DNA of 64,000 bases from Flavobacterium sp. CBA20B-1 (GTDB lineage: Bacteria; Bacteroidota; Bacteroidia; Flavobacteriales; Flavobacteriaceae). Of this stretch, positions 26,776 through 36,962 are shown in pieces (within the stretch, counting starts at the first letter, position 1; each line of letters opens with the position of its first letter). Position numbers and translations under genes: made by a program. Under the pieces are notes generated by a model. That model worked only from the letters and a program-made list of their open reading frames with translations. It was not told where the DNA came from and searched no databases. The stretch spans positions 1,612,001 through 1,676,000 of the forward strand of contig NZ_CP092370.1 in the NCBI RefSeq assembly GCF_028473145.1, read 5' to 3'.

Positions 26776-28530
26776 CTATGCCTTTACATTCAGCATAATT
26801 GATAATTCATCCAATTGAGTGTTATCAATCGTTGCAGGTGCATCAATCATTACATCTCTACCTGAATTGTTTTTAGGGAATGCAATAAAATCGCGAATGG
26901 TTTCTTGACCGCCCAAAATAGCTGTTAATCGATCCAATCCAAAAGCCAAACCTCCGTGTGGTGGTGCACCAAACTGGAAAGCGTTCATTAAAAAGCCAAA
27001 TTGTTCTTGAGCTTGTTCTGGTGAAAAACCTAAGTGTTTAAACATTAAAGCCTGCATTTCTTTGTCGTGAATACGGATCGATCCACCACCAATTTCGTTA
27101 CCGTTCAATACCAAATCGTAAGCGTTTGCACGAACTTTACCCGGATCGGTGTCTAACAAGTGCATGTCCTCAGGTTTTGGCGATGTAAACGGATGGTGCA
27201 TAGCGTGGAACCGCTCGGTTTCTTCGTCCCATTCCAACAACGGAAAATCAACAACCCACAAAGGTGCAAATTCGTTTGGTTTACGCAAGCCCATGCGGTT
27301 TCCTAATTCCATACGCAATGCCGATAATTGGGCGCGCGTTTTGTTTGCAGGACCTGATAAAACCAAGATCAAATCGCCTTCTTTTGCTTCGGTCGCTGCT
27401 GCCCATTTTGCCAAATCTTCTTGATCGTAAAATTTATCTACCGATGATTTGTATTGATTGTTTGCTTCGCATTTTACATACACCATGCCCGATGCACCTA
27501 CCTGCGGACGCTTTACCCAATCAATCAACGCATCGATTTCTTTTCTTGTGTACGATGCTGCTCCCGGAACGGCAATACCAACTACTAATTCAGCCGAGTT
27601 AAATACCGGAAATTCTTTGTGTTGAGCCACAGCATTTAATTCGCCAAACTTCATTCCAAAACGGATATCCGGTTTGTCGTTCCCGTATGTTTTCATGGCT
27701 TCATCAAAAGTCATACGTGGGAATTTTTCAATTTCTATGTTGTGGATTTTCTTTAATAAATGTCGTGTTAATCCTTCAAAAACATTTAAAATATCTTCTT
27801 GTTCGATAAACGACATTTCGCAATCGATTTGTGTAAATTCTGGCTGGCGGTCGGCACGTAAATCTTCGTCACGGAAACATTTCACAATTTGGAAATATTT
27901 ATCCATTCCGCCTACCATTAATAACTGTTTAAAGGTTTGTGGCGATTGTGGTAAAGCATAAAACTGTCCCGGATTCATACGTGAAGGCACCACGAAATCG
28001 CGCGCACCTTCGGGCGTTGACTTAATTAAATAAGGCGTTTCAACCTCGCAGAAATCTAGATTAGAAAGATAATTACGAACCTCTTGCGTTACTTTGTGGC
28101 GAAACAACAAACTGTTTTTAACCGGGTTTCTGCGAATATCCAAATAACGGTATTTCATACGAATATCCTCACCGCCGTCAGTTTCGTCTTCAATGGTAAA
28201 TGGCGGCAATTGCGACTCGTTTAGAATGGTGAGTTGTTTCACTAAAACCTCGATTTCGCCCGTTGGAATATTGCTGTTTTTAGATTCACGTTCAATCACC
28301 GTTCCTTTAACCTGAATAACAAATTCACGACCTAATGATTTGGCAAGTTGCATAACAGATGCTTCGGTGCGCGATTCATCGAAAATTAATTGGGTGATGC
28401 CGTATCGGTCGCGTAAATCAACCCAAATCATAAAACCTTTATCACGCGATTTTTGAACCCATCCCGCAAGGGTAATTTCTTTATTTACATCGGCTAAACG
28501 CAGTTCGCCGCAATTGTGACTTCTGTACAT
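26776..28530 (-). CDS. aspS: Aspartyl-tRNA synthetase
   Basis: 584 residues from ATG 28530 ([11 protein letters not shown]), the usual bacterial start; a longer frame adds 33 residues that overlap the promoter. The N-terminal OB-fold ([26 protein letters not shown]) binds the anticodon. Class II motif 2 is [20 protein letters not shown], motif 3 is [13 protein letters not shown], and the bacterial GAD insertion domain lies between. It charges tRNA-Asp. Confidence 0.97.
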   Translation of the reverse strand: MYRSHNCGELRLADVNKEITLAGWVQKSRDKGFMIWVDLRDRYGITQLIFDESRTEASVMQLAKSLGREFVIQVKGTVIERESKNSNIPTGEIEVLVKQLTILNESQLPPFTIEDETDGGEDIRMKYRYLDIRRNPVKNSLLFRHKVTQEVRNYLSNLDFCEVETPYLIKSTPEGARDFVVPSRMNPGQFYALPQSPQTFKQLLMVGGMDKYFQIVKCFRDEDLRADRQPEFTQIDCEMSFIEQEDILNVFEGLTRHLLKKIHNIEIEKFPRMTFDEAMKTYGNDKPDIRFGMKFGELNAVAQHKEFPVFNSAELVVGIAVPGAASYTRKEIDALIDWVKRPQVGASGMVYVKCEANNQYKSSVDKFYDQEDLAKWAAATEAKEGDLILVLSGPANKTRAQLSALRMELGNRMGLRKPNEFAPLWVVDFPLLEWDEETERFHAMHHPFTSPKPEDMHLLDTDPGKVRANAYDLVLNGNEIGGGSIRIHDKEMQALMFKHLGFSPEQAQEQFGFLMNAFQFGAPPHGGLAFGLDRLTAILGGQETIRDFIAFPKNNSGRDVMIDAPATIDNTQLDELSIMLNVKA

Positions 28531-28552
28531 TTTTCTAAAAAAATTGTTTGTG

Positions 28553-28560
28553 CAAATGTA
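28553..28560 (-). promoter_or_regulatory. aspS promoter -7 element
   Basis: TACATTTG on the minus strand matches TAnnTTTG, 22 bp upstream of the chosen ATG. Its position supports the shorter start at 28530. Confidence 0.65.
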
Positions 28561-28733
28561 CAATTTTGTGTGTGATTTATCACAATTGTGTTGTAATTGA
28601 TTGGATAGGAACATAATTTCTTTTAACATGAAATTTCGATGTTTGATGGATTTTGAGCCAGAGTAATTGTTTTAATGATTGTAAAAATTAGATTTTATAA
28701 CACAAAACATAATGTTTTGTTAAAAAAAATAAG

Positions 28734-28741
28734 TATGTTTG
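28734..28741 (+). promoter_or_regulatory. brnQ promoter -7 element
   Basis: TATGTTTG matches TAnnTTTG and lies 28 bp before the brnQ ATG. Confidence 0.6.
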
Positions 28742-28769
28742 AAAAAAATGAAAATAAATTGGAGAATTC

Positions 28770-30065
28770 ATGGATGTAAGAAAACGTAAAACCATCCTTT
28801 TTCTTGGGATGGCATTATTTGCTATGTTTTTTGGTGCGGGAAACTTATTATTACCTGCCTATTTAGGTTTTCAAACCCGAACGGATTGGACCTTTACCTT
28901 TACCGGATTTTCGCTTACTGCTATTTTGGCGCCAGTTTTGGCGATTTTTGCAGTAGCTGTTTCTGGTAATTATTTCACCGATTTGGGCGCACGTGCCAAC
29001 GTGAAACTGGCCTATCTTTTATCGTTAATAAATGTGCTTTGTATTGGCCCCTTAATCGCTTTGCCAAGAGCCGGGGCGTCGGTTTTTGAAGTTGCCATTC
29101 AGCCTATCATACCAACAGCGCAGCCGGTTTGGGTGTGTGTGTTGTTTTTTGGAGCGGTAATGGTGGCATCGTTTTCACTCAATAAAATTACGGGAATTTT
29201 AGGAAAGATTTTTGCGCCCCTTTTACTGTTTTTTTTAGTGCTACTAATTCTTCCGGGACTTTTTATGGGAACCACTTTAGACACTTTGCCCACGGTGATT
29301 GAAGACCGCTTTTATGTTGGTTTTCAGGAAGGCTATCAAACAATGGATGTATTGGCAGGTTTGATTTTTGCCGTACTTTTAATTGCAGGTGCCAATCGCA
29401 AAGGATACACACATACAAAGGATAAAATTGACGTAGTGGTAAAATCGGCGCTCTTGGCTGCAGTTTGTATGCTGTTGGTGTATGGCGGGTTGTTTTATTT
29501 AGGGGCACATGCTCAAGCCAACGCATCCGATGTAACACGTTCTTCGTTGCTAATAAGCATTGCCACTCAGTATTTTGGTAGCAACGGTGTGTATTTAATT
29601 TCTTTACTAATGCTTTTGGCGTGTATAACAACAGCTATTGCATTAACAGCAGGTTCGGCAAACTTTTTTGAACGCTTAACGAAAGGAAAATTGGGTTATA
29701 TAGAAGGAGTCATTTCTATTACCTTAATTTCTATTTTCTTAGCCATTACAGGTGTTGATACCATAATAGAATATGCGGCAGCTTTGTTGAATTTCATCTA
29801 TCCGGTGACCTTGGTTCTTATATTGTCGGTATTGCTTTTTGGAAAAACAATCACCAACCAAAAACCTTATTTTATTACATTGGTAGTTACTATGGTGATT
29901 TCGTTTGTGCGGGTTTTAACCGGTTGGTTTCCAGAAGAAACTTTTTTAGCCAATCTGTTGCATGCCTTTCCAATGGCGCGATACAATTTAGAATGGGTTT
30001 TACCAGCTGTTTTAACTTTTGTTATAAGTTGCTTTGCTCTGGGAAGAAATTTGAATAGAAGATAA
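28770..30065 (+). CDS. brnQ: Branched-chain amino acid carrier (LIVCS family)
   Basis: 431 residues with about twelve transmembrane helices. The start region FLGMALFAMFFGAGNLLLPAYLG is the LIVCS signature, and GPLIALPRAGASVFEVA follows in helix 3. It imports Leu, Ile and Val with Na+ or H+. The 316-residue membrane protein gene follows after 9 bp and is probably co-transcribed. Confidence 0.93.
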   Translation: MDVRKRKTILFLGMALFAMFFGAGNLLLPAYLGFQTRTDWTFTFTGFSLTAILAPVLAIFAVAVSGNYFTDLGARANVKLAYLLSLINVLCIGPLIALPRAGASVFEVAIQPIIPTAQPVWVCVLFFGAVMVASFSLNKITGILGKIFAPLLLFFLVLLILPGLFMGTTLDTLPTVIEDRFYVGFQEGYQTMDVLAGLIFAVLLIAGANRKGYTHTKDKIDVVVKSALLAAVCMLLVYGGLFYLGAHAQANASDVTRSSLLISIATQYFGSNGVYLISLLMLLACITTAIALTAGSANFFERLTKGKLGYIEGVISITLISIFLAITGVDTIIEYAAALLNFIYPVTLVLILSVLLFGKTITNQKPYFITLVVTMVISFVRVLTGWFPEETFLANLLHAFPMARYNLEWVLPAVLTFVISCFALGRNLNRR

Positions 30066-30074
30066 ATCGCACAA

Positions 30075-31025
30075 ATGAAAATAAAAAATGTTTCGCAATA
30101 TGCGGGGTTTGTCTTAGGAATTTTATACGGTATTGCATTTAGATTGCTTTCAGATATGGATCATTTAAGTGGTTTGTATGATTTATTCAGTATCACATTT
30201 ATATGGATAATCCCTACACTAATAGGTCTTTTTCCAATTTTGTTTTCATCGAACAAACTGTACTTATCACCCTTAAAACTATTTTTATACCCCATTATAA
30301 GTGTTTTTTTATTTTTAATCACCACTTACCTTACAGGTATAGAAGATGTTTTTTGTTTATTCATTGTGGGAATTCCTTGTTTTATTGCAGCTGGTGTTTT
30401 AGGAATTTTACTTGGTGCATTTCTAAAAGATAGAATAGTTAACAAAAAAATATATTCCATTTTTCTATTACCCTTGGTATTAAGCCCGGTAGAAAATATT
30501 TTTCCTAATAAGTCTCAGGTTTTTAAAGAAACCCATTCTGTTATCATTCATAAAAGTACATCAGCTATTTTTCCTAATTTATTAGAAGTACAACCTATTG
30601 ATACAAACATATATGGGAATGGATTTTTTCAGACTGTTGGAATTCCTACACCAATAAACTCTAAAATTTATAGCAAAGATAGTTTGTTGTATCGGGTTGG
30701 ATATTTTACAGATGATTTAAAGTTATACGAAAGCGTCGAAGAGTTAAAGGAAAATGATTTTGTGAGTTTTCAAGTGCATTTAGATAAGTCAGAATTAAGA
30801 GATAAACCCACGGATTTACACATAATGAAAAGTAAATATTTTAAATTCGGAAAAATAAGTTATGAATTAATACCTATTAATAATACTACAACCAAAGTTG
30901 TTTTATCATGCGAATATACCATCAATTCAAAAATGAATTTTTATGCAAACTTCTGGGCTAAAAGTATTATTGCCGACTTTGAAAAGCGTTTATTGAAAAG
31001 CATAAAAAGCAATTTAGAAGCTTAA
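30075..31025 (+). CDS. Hypothetical membrane protein
   Basis: 316 residues. Four transmembrane helices in the first 140 residues are followed by a soluble C-terminal domain of about 170 residues rich in beta-strands (VGYFTDDLKLYESVEELKEN, ISYELIPINNTTTKVVLSCEY). The tail pattern resembles a START/polyketide-cyclase-like fold, but this is only a guess. It is probably translated with brnQ and ends before a large terminator. Confidence 0.7.
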   Translation: MKIKNVSQYAGFVLGILYGIAFRLLSDMDHLSGLYDLFSITFIWIIPTLIGLFPILFSSNKLYLSPLKLFLYPIISVFLFLITTYLTGIEDVFCLFIVGIPCFIAAGVLGILLGAFLKDRIVNKKIYSIFLLPLVLSPVENIFPNKSQVFKETHSVIIHKSTSAIFPNLLEVQPIDTNIYGNGFFQTVGIPTPINSKIYSKDSLLYRVGYFTDDLKLYESVEELKENDFVSFQVHLDKSELRDKPTDLHIMKSKYFKFGKISYELIPINNTTTKVVLSCEYTINSKMNFYANFWAKSIIADFEKRLLKSIKSNLEA

Positions 31026-31052
31026 GATTATTCTTGTTTTTGTTTAAAAAAG

Positions 31053-31097
31053 AAAACCCAACAAAACGTTACATTAGCAACGTTTTGTTGGGTTTTT
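31053..31097. terminator. Long bidirectional terminator
   Basis: An 18 bp stem (AAAACCCAACAAAACGTT with its complement) around an eight-base loop, T-rich on both strands. It separates the membrane protein gene from the convergent lipoprotein gene. Confidence 0.9.
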
Positions 31098-31117
31098 CAA
31101 AAATTGATTAATGGGTA

Positions 31118-31492
31118 TTATCTATCCGCATCAGCTGTCCAAGTAGCACCATCTTTTAAATACAATATGGTTAGATTGCTTGCATTGATTCGGATGTAGT
31201 GGGTTTCTGTTGATCCAATCATAACAGCAGTGTTTTCGTTTTTTTCGATTTCAACACCAGTGATATCTGGTATTCCGTCTGAAAACAGGAAGTTGTATTT
31301 ATCACCTACTTTTACAACTTGAACATTTCCATTATCGTTCGATTTTGTTTCATCACTATTTGCGTAACTCACATTACCATTGTATCGACCAACAAAGAAA
31401 TCATTGTTTGCAGGATCGTCATCATCACTACATGCTGTAAATACAAAGATTGATAAACATAAGATTCCAAAAATTTTTAAAACATTCTTCAT
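31118..31492 (-). CDS. Small lipoprotein
   Basis: 124 residues from ATG 31492; the longer frame upstream would push the signal peptide inside. Signal peptide FVFTAC (Cys20) followed by SDDDDP, which favours surface display in Bacteroidota. The remainder is one small beta-rich domain (FFVGRYNGNVSYANS, KVGDKYNFLFSDGIPDITGVEIE). Function unknown. Confidence 0.78.
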   Translation of the reverse strand: MKNVLKIFGILCLSIFVFTACSDDDDPANNDFFVGRYNGNVSYANSDETKSNDNGNVQVVKVGDKYNFLFSDGIPDITGVEIEKNENTAVMIGSTETHYIRINASNLTILYLKDGATWTADADR

Positions 31493-31628
31493 AGCTTTTA
31501 AATATTTAATGTTACACCAAACAAAGTTCAATGATTGTGCCATGTGCCAAATACATGATTTTTAGCGCTTCGGCATCCATAAAATATTTAAAAAGTGTTC
31601 CTTTTTTCTACAAAAAGGGTAAAGCTGA

Positions 31629-32777
31629 TTATTGATTTAAGAATTTTTTAAGATAAAAAGTTGCAAGCAATGCTCCTATAAATGCCATCCCCACACCCAC
31701 AAGCACGGGTGCATTATAAGCAAAACCCAAAGTGATAGGAATGCCTCCAAAATATGCACCTAACGTATTGCCAATATTAAAACTAGCTTGCCCGGCGGCG
31801 GCGGCGATATTTTCAGAACCTTTTGCCGACGTAATCAGCATCATTTGCAAAGGCGAACCAATAGTAAAGGCCACCAATCCCGTACAAAATGCCATTATAT
31901 AGGTCAACGATTCAATATGAGCCGTGAAATGAACAACCGTTAAAGTAACCGCCATCGTTAAAAAGCAACCAATTGCAGCTTTTGTAGGTGAAAAAGCATC
32001 GGCCAATTTTCCCCCTAAAATATTCCCGATAAACATTCCAAATCCAATCAAAATCATAATAATAGGAACATGACTTTCAGGAAGTTTGCCCACCTTTGTA
32101 ACCATTGGCGCAATATAGGAAATCCAAGCAAATAAGCCGCCCGTTCCAATAGATATAATCGCTACAATAAGCCATGCTTTAGCACGTGTAAAATAGGATA
32201 ATTGCTGTTTTAAATCGCCGTTTGCAGTATTGTTTAAAGCCGGCAACCAAAAATAAATGCTGGCAAAAGTGACCAAACCCAACAAAGCAATAATTGCATA
32301 GGTAATGCGCCACGAGAAATGATGACCAATATACGTTCCCAATGGCACACCGGCTAAGTTGGCAATCGTCATTCCAGTAAACATAAAGGCAATTGCTTGT
32401 GCTTCTTTTCCTTTTTTTGCTAATTGCGCTGCCACAACCGATCCCACACCAAAAAAAGCTCCATGGGGCAAGCCCGATAAAAACCGGCTACCGGCAAGGG
32501 TGTAATATTCAGGAGCAATTGCAAACAATCCGTTGAAAAAAACAAACAACAGCATTAAGAAAAGCAATACTTTTTTCGGCGCAATTTTTCCTGTAATCAA
32601 TGTTAAAACAGGTGCACCAACCACCACTCCCAAAGCGTACAACGCAATAAAATGAGCCGCTTGCGTAATTTCTATTTGTTGGTCTTTGGCAATATCAGGC
32701 AAAATACCCATCATGGTAAACTCTGTCATTCCTATGGCCAAACCGCCAAAAGCCAAAGCAATCAATCCTTTGTTCAT
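31629..32777 (-). CDS. MFS transporter (AraJ/YdhP-like DHA1 group)
   Basis: 382 residues and twelve transmembrane helices. The N-terminus IALAFGGLAIGMTEFTMMGILP and the helix 4-5 region SGLPHGAFFGVGSVVAAQLA are characteristic of the AraJ/YdhP group of drug or sugar exporters. It is monocistronic. Substrate unknown. Confidence 0.88.
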   Translation of the reverse strand: MNKGLIALAFGGLAIGMTEFTMMGILPDIAKDQQIEITQAAHFIALYALGVVVGAPVLTLITGKIAPKKVLLFLMLLFVFFNGLFAIAPEYYTLAGSRFLSGLPHGAFFGVGSVVAAQLAKKGKEAQAIAFMFTGMTIANLAGVPLGTYIGHHFSWRITYAIIALLGLVTFASIYFWLPALNNTANGDLKQQLSYFTRAKAWLIVAIISIGTGGLFAWISYIAPMVTKVGKLPESHVPIIMILIGFGMFIGNILGGKLADAFSPTKAAIGCFLTMAVTLTVVHFTAHIESLTYIMAFCTGLVAFTIGSPLQMMLITSAKGSENIAAAAGQASFNIGNTLGAYFGGIPITLGFAYNAPVLVGVGMAFIGALLATFYLKKFLNQ

Positions 32778-32983
32778 AGCTTCGTTTTATTAAGAATTTG
32801 CAAAGGTACAGCTTCCTTTATAAATAAGGGTTAGGTAAATAAAATCATTTTAAAACTTTAAAAAACAAATTTTTTGTCTTAAAATTGATAAAAAAAAGCA
32901 TTCAGTATATTTAAAATTTAAAAGGAATTGATATATTCGTACAGTAAAATTTTAAAAAGTTAAAGGCTTTAAAGCAAATTTGT

Positions 32984-33637
32984 ATGAAACAAAGTATGTC
33001 TGAAGATCAGCAATTTATTTTTGATTCGATTTACACACAAGTACGTTCTGGATTTTATAGTTTAGAAGAGATCCAAGCCAATATTATCGAAGAAATAGAG
33101 GATAATGGTTTTGAAGATGAAATTTCGGAGGAATGGGCACACGAACAAATAAACCAAGAGTATGAAACGCTTTTGAACGAAAGTAAAAATTGGGGTGAAG
33201 ATACCCAAACCCAACGTTTAATTGCTGCTTTTGACGAGTTGGCGGAAAACAAAATCATTGCACTGCACTATGCCGGATTTACGATTGATGACGGGGAATA
33301 TGAAGTGGTAGAAGTAGAACGCACTTTAATTGACAACGACGAAAAATCGGAAGGATATTGCTTTTATCACGGTCAAGATTTAGAACGCGCCGTTCGTGGC
33401 GAAGGACTGTATATTAGTTTTCAAAAAGTTAATAACGAAAGTGATGCTGTAAGCAAAGAAGTGGCAAAAAAAATCGTAGAAGTTTTAGAAAAACATGGTT
33501 TAAAAGTGGATTGGAACGGAAAAGCAGCCACACGTATTTTACTCCCAGATTTTAAATGGGAAAAAGTATATGATGAAGACGATCGCGATTTGTTGAATTA
33601 CAACTATGTAATCGATGCGATTTTACTGAATAAATAA
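32984..33637 (+). CDS. DUF6891 protein
   Basis: 217 residues, cytoplasmic, strongly acidic. The C-terminal half has YCFYHGQDLERAVRGEGLYISFQ, a pattern I associate with DUF6891, and an N-terminal helical acidic region precedes it. A second ATG at 32996 (MSEDQQ) is possible and fits better with a -7-like CAAATTTG at 32975-32982. Function unknown. A terminator follows immediately. Confidence 0.75.
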   Translation: MKQSMSEDQQFIFDSIYTQVRSGFYSLEEIQANIIEEIEDNGFEDEISEEWAHEQINQEYETLLNESKNWGEDTQTQRLIAAFDELAENKIIALHYAGFTIDDGEYEVVEVERTLIDNDEKSEGYCFYHGQDLERAVRGEGLYISFQKVNNESDAVSKEVAKKIVEVLEKHGLKVDWNGKAATRILLPDFKWEKVYDEDDRDLLNYNYVIDAILLNK

Positions 33638-33666
33638 AAAAACCACTCAGCCGAGTGGTTTTTTTT
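33637..33666. terminator. Bidirectional terminator
   Basis: AAAAACCACTC pairs with GAGTGGTTTTT around AGCC, with a long T-run. It lies between the convergent DUF6891 gene and the gene at 33674. Confidence 0.88.
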
Positions 33667-33673
33667 GTGAAAT

Positions 33674-34204
33674 TTATACAAAATCGATTAATAATTTATA
33701 AAAATCAATCAACGCATTTGCAGCACCAATTTTATCTTCAAATTCTAAATGATATTTACTGGCCACTTTCCATTTGCCATCTTTATAACTTGACACGATA
33801 TGTGGTTCGAACGCATTTTGTTTAGCTATTTTTTCCAAACCACAATTAATAACTGTTTCTTGAAGGGTGTTTCTGAACGAGAGGTTGTTACATGAAATTT
33901 TCAGCATTTCTTTTTTCCGAGAAAATAAACTCATAAAATGATTCCGAGAGGTGATTTCAAATGAATGAAAATTACAATTACTTAATATCAAATCAACAGT
34001 CCCTAAGTTATAATTACCTAATTCATTGCGCATCTTTATTGTCATATTCTTGTAAGTAACTTCAATAATATATTCGCTAATAGGAAGTTTGCTCCCGCCA
34101 ATCCCTCCAACTTTATAGTCGGTAAAAGAGAATAGCGCATTTTTATATGAATCGGCTAAAGCTTTATATTCATTTTGCATAGAGAAACAGATTAAGTGGT
34201 TCAT
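33674..34204 (-). CDS. Hypothetical cytoplasmic protein
   Basis: 176 residues (168 if translation starts at the ATG at 34180). No signal peptide or membrane segment. A beta-rich middle (EYIIEVTYKNMTIKMRNELGNYNLGTVDLIL) and a helical end (AANALIDFYKLLIDFV). I recognise no family. It is a single gene convergent with DUF6891. Confidence 0.65.
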   Translation of the reverse strand: MNHLICFSMQNEYKALADSYKNALFSFTDYKVGGIGGSKLPISEYIIEVTYKNMTIKMRNELGNYNLGTVDLILSNCNFHSFEITSRNHFMSLFSRKKEMLKISCNNLSFRNTLQETVINCGLEKIAKQNAFEPHIVSSYKDGKWKVASKYHLEFEDKIGAANALIDFYKLLIDFV

Positions 34205-34287
34205 AAAAATAATAACCTTATAATTATAAAAAAAATTTTTAGCAAGCTCTCATAAAATATTTATCTTTAAATGAAAAAATGTAGCAA

Positions 34288-34863
34288 ATGGAATCAACAT
34301 TTATAGAAAGTGTAAAAAAACAATTTGCCTATTACAAACACTTGGGTGATAAAACATTTGAACAACTGCATGAAACCGATTTTTTTTGGCAATTTAATGA
34401 GGAAAGCAACAGCATTGCCATTATAGTAAAACATTTGTGGGGAAATATGCTTTCGCGTTGGACCGATATTTTTACAACCGATGGCGAAAAAGAGTGGCGT
34501 AACCGCGATAGTGAATTTGAAGCCGATTTAAATTCTGCAAACGAAGTTTTAGAAAAATGGGAAGCTGGCTGGAACTGTTTGTTTGCAACCCTGAACAGCT
34601 TATCGGATGCTGATTTAAACAAAATCGTCTATATTCGAAATGAAGGGCACACGGTTCAAGAGGCTATTAACCGCCAACTAGCGCATTACCCTTATCATGT
34701 GGGACAAATTGTTTTTATTGGTAAAATGATTCAAAACAACAACTGGCACTCCTTATCAATTCCTCGGAATGAATCTCAGAAATACAATGCCAATAAATTT
34801 TCTACAGTGAAACAGCGCAAGCATTTTACCGATGATTTGTTAAACGATAAACACCAAAAATAA
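34288..34863 (+). CDS. DinB-superfamily protein (DUF1572-type)
   Basis: 191 residues forming a four-helix bundle. Conserved His at about 48 (IVKHLWGNML) and the pair in RQLAHYPYHVGQI (about 131-143) match the metal site of DinB-like proteins, some of which are thiol-dependent transferases. Its stop is followed after one base by the start of the DUF2071 gene, so they are co-translated. Confidence 0.85.
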   Translation: MESTFIESVKKQFAYYKHLGDKTFEQLHETDFFWQFNEESNSIAIIVKHLWGNMLSRWTDIFTTDGEKEWRNRDSEFEADLNSANEVLEKWEAGWNCLFATLNSLSDADLNKIVYIRNEGHTVQEAINRQLAHYPYHVGQIVFIGKMIQNNNWHSLSIPRNESQKYNANKFSTVKQRKHFTDDLLNDKHQK

Positions 34864-34864
34864 T

Positions 34865-35590
34865 ATGGGCTTATCAATCAAAAAAATACTAAAACAAACC
34901 CATCACCGCAGTTGGGATCCACCCAAGCATGGATATAGTTTTTACCAAGAGTGGAACCGTGCTTTGTTTTTTCATTGGAAGATAGATGCTGATGTGTTGC
35001 AAGAATTAATTCCCGATGGTTTAACTCTTGATTTGTTTAATGACGAAGCCTATGTTTCGTTAGTGGCTTTTAGCATGGAAAAAATCCGACCACGATTTTT
35101 GCCTGCATTTGCACCGATTTCTAATTTCGAGGAAATCAATCTGCGAACCTATGTGGTGAAAGACGATATTCCCGGTGTATATTTTTTAAGTATCGAAGCA
35201 AGTAAAATTATTTCGGTAGCTGTTTCAAAATTATTGTCGGTTTTGCCTTATGAGCATGCCGATATGTATCGGAACAACAAAGATTTTTTTCAATCAGCGT
35301 TTAATAAGAAACAATTTTCGTTTGAAGCTAAATATCAAATTAAAAACGAAATAACCAACAAAACCGACTTAGATTGTTTTTTAACCGAGCGCTATTGCTT
35401 GTATGTTGATGTCAATGAAAGTTTATATCGATACGATATCCACCATATTCCATGGCCGTTATATCATATAGATTTGTATCAATTAGAAACTAACTATGTG
35501 TTAGGCAATTTAGATTTAAACACTTTGCCTTTTAAAGTGCATTATTCTTCCGGCGTGCAAGTGGTTGCATGGAATAAAATACAGGTTTAG
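34865..35590 (+). CDS. DUF2071/YqjF-family protein
   Basis: 241 residues. WNRALFFHWKIDADVLQELIPDGLTLDLFNDEAYVSLVAF is the family signature, an acetoacetate-decarboxylase-like beta-fold. Function unknown. It forms a two-gene operon with the DinB-like gene. Confidence 0.85.
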   Translation: MGLSIKKILKQTHHRSWDPPKHGYSFYQEWNRALFFHWKIDADVLQELIPDGLTLDLFNDEAYVSLVAFSMEKIRPRFLPAFAPISNFEEINLRTYVVKDDIPGVYFLSIEASKIISVAVSKLLSVLPYEHADMYRNNKDFFQSAFNKKQFSFEAKYQIKNEITNKTDLDCFLTERYCLYVDVNESLYRYDIHHIPWPLYHIDLYQLETNYVLGNLDLNTLPFKVHYSSGVQVVAWNKIQV

Positions 35591-35597
35591 TTTTTGT

Positions 35598-36668
35598 TTA
35601 AAACGATTCTTTTCCGCGTTCATATTGGGGCGCCCAATCAATGGCAACATTCAGCTCGTTGGCAAAATCGTACACCAAATGCGGGTTCTGTAAAAAACCT
35701 CGTGCAATAGAAACAAAATCGGCTTCTTCTTTCTGCAAAATAGCTTCGGCTTGTTTCGCATGGGTAATTAAACCAACCGCACCTGTAATCATGTTTGTTT
35801 CGGTTTTAATGCGATTAGCAAAAGGAACTTGGTAATTTTCATGTTCCGGAATTTGTTGATGCGCCACCGCACCACCTGTTGAAACATCAATAACCTCCAC
35901 ATTTTTCTGCTTTAAAATGTGCGCCAATTTCACGCTCTCCAAACACGTCCATCCGCCTTCGGCCCAGTCGGTCGCTGAAATACGTACCCATAGCGACTGA
36001 TTGGTAAGCACTTGCTGTACCTGCTCAACTATTTCTAGAAGAAAACGAATTCGGTTTTCAAAACTTCCGCCATATTCATCGGAACGGTTGTTAATTAAGG
36101 GCGAAAAAAATTGATGGATTAAATAGCCATGAGCCGCATGTAACTCCACCACATCATACCCAGCAGCAACCGCACGCTGTGCTGCCTGCTTAAATGCCTG
36201 AATGATTTCTTGGATATTTTGTTTGGTCAAAGCCACCGGTGGATGGTCTTTTTCGTGATAAGGTAGCGTAGAAACACCAACTGTTTGCCAGCCATGTTCA
36301 TGTCCGGGTAAAAACTGGTTGCGGTTGATCCAGGGTTTGTTGGTAGATGCTTTTCTGCCTGCATGAGCCAGTTGAATACCTATTAAACTCCCTTGCGAGT
36401 GCACAAAATCTACTATGTTTTTTAATGCCGGTATTTGCGTATCGTTCCAAAGACCTAAATCGCCATAGGTGATGCGTCCTTCAGGAACCACTGCAGTAGC
36501 TTCTTGCATAATTAAGCCTGCTTTACCAATTGCAAACTGACCTAAATGCACCAAATGCCAATTGGTGGCAAGGCCATTTTCGGCAGAATATTGGCACATG
36601 GGCGAAACCACCATTCGGTTTTTTAATGTATGATTTTGTAGTTCTAAAGGTTGAAATAATAGGCTCAT
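35598..36668 (-). CDS. NADH:flavin oxidoreductase (old yellow enzyme, YqjM/NamA type)
   Basis: 356 residues in a TIM barrel binding FMN. The YqjM-type N-terminus has SPMCQYSAENGLATNWH (Cys and Tyr near FMN), QLAHAGRKAS, and ELHAAHGYLIHQFFSPLINNRSDEYGGS with the substrate His pair. It reduces activated C=C bonds using NAD(P)H, often in detoxification. It is convergent with the DUF2071 gene and monocistronic. Confidence 0.93.
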   Translation of the reverse strand: MSLLFQPLELQNHTLKNRMVVSPMCQYSAENGLATNWHLVHLGQFAIGKAGLIMQEATAVVPEGRITYGDLGLWNDTQIPALKNIVDFVHSQGSLIGIQLAHAGRKASTNKPWINRNQFLPGHEHGWQTVGVSTLPYHEKDHPPVALTKQNIQEIIQAFKQAAQRAVAAGYDVVELHAAHGYLIHQFFSPLINNRSDEYGGSFENRIRFLLEIVEQVQQVLTNQSLWVRISATDWAEGGWTCLESVKLAHILKQKNVEVIDVSTGGAVAHQQIPEHENYQVPFANRIKTETNMITGAVGLITHAKQAEAILQKEEADFVSIARGFLQNPHLVYDFANELNVAIDWAPQYERGKESF

Positions 36669-36935
36669 GGAACGTATTTGTTATGGAAACATAAAGTTAG
36701 GACTATTTTAAAGATATATGAAAAAGTTTGTGCTAAAACATTTTATTGTTTTGAATTTTTATTTTGACTTATTAATTTATCTTCTATATAATTTATTTAT
36801 GAGTACTTGGTTCACTCCTTATCATTTTGATAATAGAATTGTGCCAAATACTTTGTTTTGATTGTGACCTATTTATTCGATAGTAAAATTCATCAAAGCT
36901 TAGATTCAACTAATAAATGTAACAGCACAAAAAAA
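36669..36935. other. Gene-free AT-rich gap
   Basis: About 270 bp with no convincing gene. A 47-codon frame at 36718-36861 is open but has no recognisable features. Nothing else is visible until the terminator of the ATPase gene. Confidence 0.6.
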
Positions 36936-36962
36936 CCAAAAGGAAGCCATTTAACTTCCTTT
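36936..36962 (-). terminator. Terminator of the AAA+ ATPase gene
   Basis: AAAGGAAG pairs with CTTCCTTT around eight bases; on the minus strand TTTTGGTTTTTTT follows. It overlaps the last two bases of the ATPase stop codon. Confidence 0.75.

Noticed and set aside
36718..36861. Small 47-codon open frame in the gap before the ATPase terminator
   Set aside because: It is very AT-rich, has no recognisable domain and no promoter match. Chance occurrence is likely.
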